From positions 1 through 5,113 of the forward strand of contig JAATVK010000269.1 of assembly GCA_014523485.1 (NCBI GenBank): 5,113 nucleotides of DNA, in the 5' to 3' direction. Positions 1 to 4,425 of this stretch are shown in pieces; the first letter of the stretch is position 1, and each line of letters opens with the position of its first letter. Origin of the DNA: Nitrososphaerales archaeon TH5894. GTDB taxonomy: Archaea; Thermoproteota; Nitrososphaeria; Nitrososphaerales; Nitrososphaeraceae. Below the pieces are notes generated by a model. It had not been told where the DNA came from, ran no database searches, and saw nothing but the letters and a program-made list of their open reading frames with translations. Made by a program: the position numbers and the translations under genes.

Positions 1-126
1 ACTTCATCCGTAATAAATTACAAAGCGTTAGCAGATATTCATCCTGAATTGGGACAAGAATGTTATGTATCAAAAGAAGTTCCAAAAGAAGTTTTTATAA
101 AACATATTAATTCTTTAATACCTTGA
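1..126 (+). CDS. C-terminal end of a probable response-regulator receiver domain protein (5' partial)
   Basis: The frame is open from base 1 and ends at TGA 124-126, giving the last 41 residues of a protein that begins outside the window. The fragment reads TSSVINYKALADIHPE, then CYVSKEVPKEVFIKHIN. This resembles the end of a CheY-like receiver: after strand beta-4, a variable helix (NYKAL..IHPE), then a beta-5 strand ending in a conserved lysine (here YVSK), then the last helix. The usual proline after that lysine is replaced by Glu. Archaeal ammonia oxidisers carry many stand-alone receivers with a similar NY-x-AL helix and Cys-hydrophobic beta-5 strand. The phosphoacceptor Asp lies off the window, so activity cannot be judged. 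Another alpha/beta protein is possible; the tail alone is not diagnostic. Confidence 0.5.
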   Translation, partial: TSSVINYKALADIHPELGQECYVSKEVPKEVFIKHINSLIP

Positions 127-144
127 TTATATTCTATATACTAA

Positions 145-270
145 ATGATTTCTAAATTAGTATTAACTTTTTTGTTAGTTTCATTTACTTTTATTTTCCT
201 AACTTTATTTTCATTTAATATATTAGAAGAAACACATGGTATTAATTTAGTATTAAATAATTTAGTATAA
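145..270 (+). CDS. possible 41-residue single-helix membrane protein
   Basis: An ATG at 145 opens a 41-codon frame ending TAA 268-270. The product begins MISKLVLTFLLVSF and is almost wholly hydrophobic from residue 5 to 27, which would form one transmembrane helix or an uncleaved signal anchor. A short tail with EETHG and a repeated NLV follows. It starts 19 bases after the stop of the preceding partial gene, so it could be co-transcribed. No ribosome binding site or family is recognisable. Low-complexity T-rich DNA easily gives such frames by chance, so this is only a candidate. Confidence 0.25.
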   Translation: MISKLVLTFLLVSFTFIFLTLFSFNILEETHGINLVLNNLV

Positions 271-317
271 TTATTAAAGAAACAGTTACAAACTAAAATT
301 GAAGAACTATAGATATT

Positions 318-476
318 TCAATCTTCAAAGAAAGGTCTATGTTGAACATCAAAACCTGGAGAAATATTTGCAAATTGCTTTATTGTGATCATCTTGCATA
401 TTTTGTCCTGTAACTCTGAATGTTCAATGAATTTCTTTTTACAAATAGGACATTTAGTTTCCTTCCCTACATTCAT
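318..476 (-). CDS. small CPxC zinc-knuckle protein, 52 residues
   Basis: On the minus strand an ATG at 476-474 opens a 52-codon frame ending TGA at 320-318. The N-terminal half is lysine-rich and contains KCPICKKKF at residues 8-16, followed by His19 and Cys27. The spacing Cys-x2-Cys-x6-His-x7-Cys is a plausible single zinc site. The C-terminal half (ITIKQFANISPGF, then RPFFED) has no recognisable domain. An in-frame TAA lies three codons upstream, so this ATG is the first possible one. A TATAAAAT run sits just before the ATG, too close to be a normal box A for this start. The composition is far more protein-like than the surrounding DNA. Small zinc-knuckle proteins are common in archaea, often with nucleic-acid or partner-protein binding roles, but the function here is unknown. 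Its 3' end faces the 145-270 frame. Confidence 0.6.
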   Translation of the reverse strand: MNVGKETKCPICKKKFIEHSELQDKICKMITIKQFANISPGFDVQHRPFFED

Positions 477-815
477 AATATTTTATAGAAAATTTATGTT
501 AATCTGATTAAATTAATATTGTGAAATATTTTTCAGACTTTTTTTCTATTTTTGATTATTTTTCTATTTTTTATTATTTATTGAATTAATAGATTGTGGA
601 CAACAGTTGTAAGTGCTACAGCAGTTTTTATTATTTGAGTGGGTAAATAATATAAATTGTATACATGTTTTGATTACAAGTCTGATTGAATAAGACCTCT
701 CTCTAACCTTGGTTTGGAAAAAAAAGATATAGTATTATGTTTACAGGAAAATAATTCTGGATATCTATATTTTGCTAATTGTTTGAATTAAAAAATAATT
801 ATAACTTGGGATTAA
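477..815. other. non-coding stretch, T-rich tract and short open fragments
   Basis: This interval lies between the divergently arranged zinc-knuckle gene (-) and the MgtC-family gene (+). Positions 540-580 are nearly pure T with two copies of a TTTTTCTATTTTT motif on the + strand; the tract could end a rightward transcript but also lies upstream of the minus-strand gene. Bases 592-636 hold a short hydrophobic frame (LWTTVVSATAVFII) closed by TGA. Bases 700-790 hold an open frame without a good start (KKKDIVLCLQENNSGY). Both could be gene remnants but are too short to support. No RNA gene was recognised. Confidence 0.4.
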
Positions 816-823
816 TTTAATAT
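816..823 (+). promoter_or_regulatory. archaeal box A (TATA) of the MgtC-family gene
   Basis: TTTAATAT is centred about 27 bases before the ATG at 847. Archaeal box A elements sit about 26 bases before the transcription start, so the transcript would begin at or next to the ATG, a leaderless mRNA. No Shine-Dalgarno sequence lies between this element and the ATG, which agrees with that reading. Confidence 0.5.
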
Positions 824-846
824 CATTCAGATGTAAAAATTACAAT

Positions 847-1305
847 ATGGTTGTAATAGAATTCTTTACTGAAAACGAATTAAAATTTCTAATTGGAATA
901 GCTATCTCTATATTTGCTGGATTTCTTATAGGAATTGAACGAGAAACAAAAAATAAACCTACCGGAATAGGTACTATTACACTAGTAGTTGCAGGTGCAA
1001 TGGTATTCACCCATCTTTCAAATATTGTAGATCCAAATTCAACCTCTCGTATAGCTGCCCAAATCGTTACAGGTATAGGATTTCTAGGAGCAGGGATTAT
1101 TATTAAGGGATCTGAAAATACAGAAATTAAGAATGTTACGACCGCAGCCACTGTGTGGTTTGCTGCTGCTATAGGCATGGTAATTGGGTATGGTTTTTAT
1201 CTAATAGCAATCATTTTAGTAATTTTGGCTGTAACAGTACCCAGAATACCTCATATCACTGATCTAAGTTTCTATAAAAATAAAAATAAAAATAACACTC
1301 AATAA
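847..1305 (+). CDS. MgtC/SapB family membrane protein
   Basis: The intact 152-residue protein matches the hydrophobic N-terminal domain of the MgtC/SapB family. Visible signatures are GIERE (residues 29-33) after the first membrane helix, RIAAQIVTGIGFLGAG (68-83), and NVTTAATVWFAAAIGM (96-111) followed by G-x-GFY. Four to five membrane helices are predicted by eye at about 12-30, 40-57, 70-87, 97-113 and 115-131. The tail from 136 is hydrophilic and ends in an Asn/Lys-rich stretch. It lacks the C-terminal soluble domain of Salmonella MgtC, as many short SapB-type members do. In bacteria MgtC aids growth at low magnesium and inhibits the F-type ATP synthase; the archaeal role is not established, so a part in ion or membrane-energy homeostasis is inference. 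ATG 847 is chosen because a box A at 816-823 places transcription start there. It stands alone, with no partner gene adjacent. Confidence 0.9.
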   Translation: MVVIEFFTENELKFLIGIAISIFAGFLIGIERETKNKPTGIGTITLVVAGAMVFTHLSNIVDPNSTSRIAAQIVTGIGFLGAGIIIKGSENTEIKNVTTAATVWFAAAIGMVIGYGFYLIAIILVILAVTVPRIPHITDLSFYKNKNKNNTQ

Positions 1306-1338
1306 CATTATTCATCCAGTTTGATAGGTTCTGTTATT
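1301..1338 (+). terminator. weak hairpin plus T-run after the MgtC-family gene
   Basis: AATAACA at 1301-1307, overlapping the stop codon, is the exact reverse complement of TGTTATT at 1332-1338, and a TTTT run follows at once. The stem is only 7 A/T-rich pairs with a 24-base loop, so the T-run is probably the more relevant part for archaeal termination. Confidence 0.25.
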
Positions 1339-1740
1339 TTAAATAATTTTAATAATATAAAATTTTAATAGAATCTTACGCTGGACAGGAACATAAGAAT
1401 AATGACCTGATACAGGCAGAGTGAAGTTCTTGGATGTTAACTTAAACTAACGTATATCTACATTAGCTAAAATAATTGTTATCATTTGCTATTGTATCAT
1501 TAGACATACAAATAAAAAATTGTATTTAATATAGTATCAACATTAATTTTTCACATATACATATCCTATCTTAAAGTACAACTCTTAAAATCTATCTAAC
1601 TAACGTATATATTTTAACTGTCATGCACTATTATATAGAACTTTACAATATTAGGTTGTATTTCTTGAAATTATTCTAATAACATCTTCTATTTTTTACA
1701 CTGAAATATACCCATTGAATTTCATAACTCCACAAGTTGA
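1306..1740. other. A+T-rich stretch without a gene; one 13-base direct repeat
   Basis: No frame of convincing length or composition was found on either strand. A 13-base sequence, AACTAACGTATAT, occurs at 1445-1457 and again at 1598-1610. On the minus strand around 1667-1705 a short fragment reads KIEDVIRIISRNTT between stops; it is coding-like but unsupported. The stretch ends at the first tRNA-like repeat. Confidence 0.4.
1445..1457 (+). repeat. 13-base direct repeat, copy 1 (copy 2 at 1598-1610)
   Basis: AACTAACGTATAT is repeated exactly 153 bases downstream in the same orientation. It contains the only CG dinucleotide nearby, which makes a chance match somewhat less likely than for a pure A/T word. 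There is no evidence of function. Confidence 0.3.
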
Positions 1741-1792
1741 ACGCCGGGAGTGGGACTCAAACCCTGCAACTACATTCGCGGGTTTATATAAT
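1741..1792 (-). repeat. tRNA 3'-end-like chimeric repeat, copy 1
   Basis: Read on the minus strand, this 52-base element begins with ATTATATAAACCCGC, forms a hairpin (AAACCCGC pairing with GCAGGGTTT around one bulged A; plus positions 1759-1785), and runs into GGGTTTGAGTCCC and CTCCCGGCG. The second half resembles a tRNA T-loop with its three inner stem pairs, followed by an acceptor 3' strand. GGTTTGAGTCC matches the B-box consensus except for one T in place of C. The outer T-stem pairs do not form, and no matching 5' half (beginning GCCGGG) occurs in the next 70 bases upstream, so this is not an intact tRNA. The TATATAA at its minus-strand 5' end is part of what is conserved. Copy 2 at 3966-4016 matches at about 45 of 52 positions, with one gap. 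Confidence 0.6.
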
Positions 1793-2018
1793 TTGAACAT
1801 ACTAAAGAATTAAAAGGATTTACAGAAATTTGATAAAGGCTGTTAACATCAAATTCCATCTATTGCTCAATACTTAGAATACGATTCATTGATATATTCC
1901 TAAATTGTTGTAGGATAGTCAAAAATAGATTTAAATCAAAGAAATTTTGTTGATATGAAAAATTTAATAACAGGTAATAGAGAATAGTCCATGGAATTTT
2001 TACTAAGCTGACTTAAAA
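1793..2018. other. non-coding stretch before the decayed membrane gene
   Basis: No intact gene is visible. At about 1917-1988 on + a 24-residue open fragment ends at TAG (NFVDMKNLITGNRE). It has a protein-like composition but no start near its beginning, and may be a remnant. Confidence 0.3.
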
Positions 2019-2232
2019 ATGGTCAAGAATATTTCTTGTTGCAGTAGGAGTATCGTCTATAGGCATATCAGTTATGGTATTTATAAATCTATTAGTAGGA
2101 ATATTTATTTTGACATGTATGTTGGTAGTTAACCTTTTGATAATAGGAATAGAAAATATGGTACAATGAGCATCAGGCAAAAGGAATATAGCAACTTCTG
2201 CATTACTACTAATTCTAATGATAAATGAATAA
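2019..2232 (+). pseudogene. decayed small membrane-protein gene (frameshift at start, internal stop)
   Basis: Frame 2023-2232 encodes two strongly hydrophobic segments, SRIFLVAVGVSSIGIS then VMVFINLLVGIFI and LVVNLLIIGIEN, and has typical coding composition. It is broken twice. The ATG at 2019-2021 is one base out of frame with it: ATG, an extra G, then TCA AGA ATA. Removing that base gives MSRIFLVAV. An in-frame TGA at 2167-2169 splits the last 21 codons (ASGKRNIATSALLLILM), which end at TAA 2230-2232. The frame is closed by TAA just before 2019, so no other ATG start is available before 2074. The ancestor would have been about 69 residues with two to three membrane helices. A shortened product from ATG 2074 (31 residues) remains possible. 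Family unknown. Confidence 0.5.
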
Positions 2233-2279
2233 TAAAAAAATTTCTTTTTATTTGTGGTTTTATAACTAATATAAAATAA

Positions 2280-2298
2280 ATAGATATATCTATATATT
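2280..2298 (+). promoter_or_regulatory. TATA element inside a 14-base palindrome, before the 67-residue gene
   Basis: ATAGATATATCTAT (2280-2293) is a perfect palindrome, and it overlaps a TATATATT run (2291-2298) that lies 28-35 bases before the TTG start at 2326. The run is placed to act as box A for a transcript beginning a few bases before the start codon. The overlap with a dyad suggests a possible operator, but A/T-only palindromes are common in such DNA. Confidence 0.4.
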
Positions 2299-2325
2299 TG
2301 AAATGCGTTTTATTTTTTAACTAAA

Positions 2326-2529
2326 TTGATTCTAAAGATACTCAACACTATTAAAGGTTACATACATAGTAATTTGAAGGTTCCACATCCAACATTAGTA
2401 GCATTAGGTATCAGCGCTGCAATTACAGTCCTAGTAGTTGGTATATTTTACATTGCTGATACTGGAAAGATGGGAATAGAAGATGCTGAAGCTCCTAGCA
2501 AATTAAAACCAAAAGATGACGGAGATTAA
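2326..2529 (+). CDS. 67-residue single-helix membrane protein of unknown function
   Basis: The frame starts at TTG 2326; no in-frame ATG occurs upstream before the TGA at 2299, and the first internal Met is residue 49. A TATA run 28-35 bases upstream supports a short-leader or leaderless start here. The product has an N-terminal basic amphipathic stretch (residues 1-18), a PHPT turn (20-23), one clear membrane helix (about 24-44, LVALGISAAITVLVVGIFYI), and a charged tail with EDAEAPSK and KPKDDGD. By the positive-inside rule the Lys-rich N-terminus would be cytoplasmic and the acidic tail outside. Codon use and the sharp domain layout argue for a real gene. No family is recognised; such proteins are often accessory subunits of membrane complexes, but nothing here shows which. 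It is convergent with the TPR gene. Confidence 0.7.
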   Translation: MILKILNTIKGYIHSNLKVPHPTLVALGISAAITVLVVGIFYIADTGKMGIEDAEAPSKLKPKDDGD

Positions 2530-2651
2530 AAATAATACAAGTCTTATATTTATTACCATTTTGACAGACAATAAAAAAGATATTTTAAATAAAAGATTAT
2601 AGATAATATATAAAATTAGGAATGTGAATAAAATTTACACTATTGTTGTTG

Positions 2652-3494
2652 TTATTCTGTTATTTTATTACCCATAACCTTGTTAAATACATCTAATTCT
2701 TGTTCATATAATATTTCAGTTAAATTAGAATTTATTTTTAAGGCTTTCTCATAATATGCTCTGGCTTCATCATCTTTTCCCATATTAGCTAGTATAAAAG
2801 CCATAGTACTTTGCAAATATTCATCCTTAGGATTATCTATAGCTGCTTTTTCTATAACTGAGATTGCTTCTTCATTTCTCCCCATTTCAGCTAAAGCTTC
2901 TGCCTTGTTATTTATTGCATAAACATCTGATGCATTAATAGATAAAACTTGGTCAAAATAATGTATTGCCTCCTCATTTTTTTGCAATGCCAATAAAGCA
3001 CCTCCTTTGTTAATTAGAGCATAAACATCTGATGCATTAATAGATAAAACTTGGTCAAAATAATGTATTGCCTCCTCATTTTTTTGCAATCCCAATAAAG
3101 CAAGCCCTTTGTTATTCAAAGCCTTAACATCGGATGAATTTATTGCAAGAATTTGGTCAAAATACTGAAGTGATTCATTATATTTGTGCAACTCCCATAG
3201 AGAAAGACCTTTGTGATTGAGAGCATCAATCTCTGATATATTTATTGCCAGTATTTTGTCATAGTACTTGATTGCTTCATTATATTTTTTTTGACTGTAC
3301 AAAGTATCGGCTGTCTCAAACAATGTATTTATTTCTGTTGAATTGCTAACATTTTTAGCATCAGCTAGAGAAGTAGTAGTAGAAGCAAATAGATAAAAAT
3401 AGGATAAAGCTGCAATAATTATACTAAAATACAAAAGTTTCAGGTAATTAATTCTTTCAGATGATGATAATAATTTGTAATATCGACTCATCAT
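2652..3494 (-). CDS. membrane-anchored tetratricopeptide (TPR) repeat protein
   Basis: The 280-residue protein begins MMSRYYKLL and has one hydrophobic segment at about 18-38 (LKLLYFSIIIAALSYFYLF), a signal peptide or N-terminal anchor, followed by a Ser/Thr/Asn-rich linker. Six consecutive 34-residue TPR units follow at about 55-88, 89-122, 123-156, 157-190, 191-224 and 225-258, with the usual NKG-x-AL / EEAI-x-YFD pattern. A short helical cap ends at residue 280. The repeats would form an extracytoplasmic protein-binding solenoid; the partner is unknown. Repeats 3 and 4 are nearly identical in DNA. Two adjacent ATGs are possible starts (3494 or 3491). A box A at 3532-3539 predicts a leader of about 15 bases. 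Only the N-terminal segment suggests location, and no enzymatic domain is present. Confidence 0.9.
   Translation of the reverse strand: MMSRYYKLLSSSERINYLKLLYFSIIIAALSYFYLFASTTTSLADAKNVSNSTEINTLFETADTLYSQKKYNEAIKYYDKILAINISEIDALNHKGLSLWELHKYNESLQYFDQILAINSSDVKALNNKGLALLGLQKNEEAIHYFDQVLSINASDVYALINKGGALLALQKNEEAIHYFDQVLSINASDVYAINNKAEALAEMGRNEEAISVIEKAAIDNPKDEYLQSTMAFILANMGKDDEARAYYEKALKINSNLTEILYEQELDVFNKVMGNKITE
2917..3102 (-). repeat. 102-base tandem duplication within the TPR gene
   Basis: Bases 2917-3000 and 3019-3102 are the same sequence offset by 102 bases (34 codons). They are identical for 72 bases, then differ at one position (G 2989 versus C 3091), then match for 11 more. This encodes most of TPR units 3 and 4, including the doubled NEEAIHYFDQVLSINASDVY. 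The other units differ much more, so this unit was duplicated or homogenised recently. Confidence 0.9.
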
Positions 3495-3531
3495 ATTTTG
3501 TTCTAAAAAAGGGAATAATATAACTTTATCG

Positions 3532-3539
3532 TTTATATA
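3532..3539 (-). promoter_or_regulatory. box A (TATA) of the TPR gene
   Basis: Read on the minus strand, TATATAAA is centred about 42 bases before the ATG at 3494. Transcription would start near 3510, leaving a leader of about 15 bases. No Shine-Dalgarno match is visible in the leader. Confidence 0.5.
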
Positions 3540-3582
3540 TTATTTATCAAGGAAATTAGAATAAAAATTTTGAATATTCTGA

Positions 3583-3776
3583 TTACAAAATAAAGGTAAA
3601 AATACAGAGCTATATGTAGTAAACTTTGATGATAAAATGAGTGGAACTGACCCAATAACTGGAAAGAAAAAACATTAGATGAAATTAATGGACTAGCATT
3701 GTATAATACTGCTACAAAGTCTCTCGACTTTAAATCAGGAAACAACCTAGTACTAACTGCTGTTCTCAAAAAATAA
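3583..3776 (+). pseudogene. frameshifted gene fragment, about 65 residues
   Basis: Two adjoining + frames join into one protein-like stretch. The first (3583-3678) reads ELYVVNFDDKMSGTDPITGK and stops at TAG 3676-3678. The second, one base back at the A-run 3667-3672, reads KKTLDEINGLALYNTATKSL and SGNNLVLTAVLKK, and stops at TAA 3774-3776. One A gained in that run would restore a single frame. There is no start codon upstream before the TGA at 3580, so the 5' end is also missing or in another frame. Codon use (GGA, ATA, ACT, GAT) resembles the intact genes. A 78-codon minus-strand frame over the same bases (3769-3533) has a less protein-like product and runs into the TPR promoter. Family not recognised. 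Confidence 0.35.
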
Positions 3777-3922
3777 AAAATTCTTTTTCTTTAGCAATTT
3801 TTAGCGTAGAAACGTTACAAGGAAAAGATTTGCTTAACATTTTAGAAGCAGTAATTTATTGTTTTTTAACAAGTGACCCTAAATTGCGTGAAAAATCTTA
3901 TATTATATTTTGCTTAAGCTAA
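3734..3922 (+). pseudogene. possible gene remnant without a start codon
   Basis: A frame open from 3734 to TAA 3920-3922 has no ATG. Its second part is coding-like: LAIFSVETLQGKDLLNILEA, then VIYCFLTSDPKLREKS. It overlaps the end of the preceding fragment in a different frame, so it could be a further piece of the same broken gene or a separate remnant. A chance open frame in A+T-rich DNA cannot be excluded. Confidence 0.25.
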
Positions 3923-3965
3923 AATAACTCTTAGAACCTATGCCAAAATGATTCCCACATCCGAA

Positions 3966-4016
3966 GCGCCGGAAGGGGACTAGAACCCTGCAACTACATT
4001 TGCGGGTTTATACAAT
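3966..4016 (-). repeat. tRNA 3'-end-like chimeric repeat, copy 2
   Basis: This 51-base element has the same orientation and structure as copy 1. Read on the minus strand it goes ATTGTATAAACCCGC, a hairpin loop, GCAGGGTTCTAGTCCCC, then TTCCGGCGC. The B-box-like part GGTTCTAGTCC differs from the consensus at one position, a different one from copy 1, so both could descend from GGTTCGAGTCC. The hairpin (plus 3984-4008) is preserved, the loop carries one substitution, and one base is missing between the T-stem and acceptor parts. Weaker similarity extends about 10 bases beyond the acceptor end (CCACA..GAA on +). No 5' tRNA half is present. Confidence 0.6.
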
Positions 4017-4069
4017 ATATTATAATTATAAACTGATAAAAGTAGATTTCAAAAAAAGATAGTACGAAG

Positions 4070-4177
4070 TTAAATCTTAAATTTTTCAAACATTCTATAA
4101 AGTTCATCTAGTATCTTATTATTATTACTATACCTATACTTATCAAGTAATTTCAAAATTTGAAAAATCAATTGCAT
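4070..4177 (-). CDS. possible 35-residue basic microprotein
   Basis: An ATG at 4177-4175 opens a frame ending TAA at 4072-4070. The product starts MQLIFQILKLLDKYRY and ends ILDELYRMFEKFKI, two amphipathic helix-like segments around an Asn-rich turn (residues 17-20). A TTTAAA run about 20 bases upstream could serve as a promoter element. The length is short enough for chance, and another minus frame overlapping its start is also coding-like (NNLNAIDFSNFEIT), so the assignment is tentative. Confidence 0.2.
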   Translation of the reverse strand: MQLIFQILKLLDKYRYSNNNKILDELYRMFEKFKI

Positions 4178-4425
4178 TTAAATTATTTTCTTTTTTAAAC
4201 ACAAAAATTTGTTATTTAATTATTGCCCAAATGGTATGAACAATTTTGTGGTTACTACAACATCAAAGAGATTGGGGTCTGGGTCTAAAACTGTTTCTTG
4301 TTATTGTTGTCTAAGGATTTGTATGATTACAAATTTAGTAGTTCTATCCAACACCAACTATGAACTCCATTACTATACTCTTAATGAATAGATAAAGAAT
4401 AGTAGTTTGTAGGTATAGAAAGATA
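4178..4425. other. no confident gene; ambiguous short frames before the hydrolase
   Basis: A + frame from 4209 (TTG) or 4236 (ATG) to TAG 4389-4391 gives 60 or 51 residues with a Cys-rich core (VSCYCCLRIC). Another + frame over 4221-4290 reads LPKWYEQFCGYYNIKE before a stop. Neither has a recognisable family, and the two compete, so neither is called as a gene; the area may be gene debris. No convincing TATA element was found at the expected distance before the ATG at 4426. Confidence 0.3.

Noticed and set aside
535..590. T-rich tract with two TTTTTCTATTTTT motifs as a structured repeat
   Set aside because: Only two imperfect low-complexity copies with no spacer regularity; it is explained by base composition or a simple T-run terminator.
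840..1178. Minus-strand 112-codon frame opposite the MgtC-family gene
   Set aside because: It is the antisense shadow of a gene with clear family motifs; its product is a Pro/Ile-rich artefact of the opposite codons.
1741..1792. A functional tRNA or the 3' half of a split tRNA on the minus strand
   Set aside because: The outer T-stem pairs do not form, the invariant T-loop C is changed, and no 5' half is found; both copies carry lesions. A tRNA-derived repeat explains it better.
2167..2169. TGA read as selenocysteine in the small membrane frame
   Set aside because: No SECIS-like structure was seen and the frame is also broken at its start; this fits a pseudogene.
3667..3673. A AAA AAC as a programmed -1 frameshift site
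   Set aside because: The heptamer is out of phase with the incoming frame for the canonical slip, there is no stimulatory structure visible, and the fragment also lacks a start, so simple decay is more likely.
3533..3769. Minus-strand 78-codon frame upstream of the TPR gene
   Set aside because: The product has no recognisable features, it ends inside the TPR box A, and the + strand of the same bases has more coding-like composition.
4209..4391. Plus-strand 60-codon frame with a Cys-rich core
   Set aside because: TTG start without a promoter element, no family, and a competing coding-like frame over the same bases; described only as part of the gene-free stretch.
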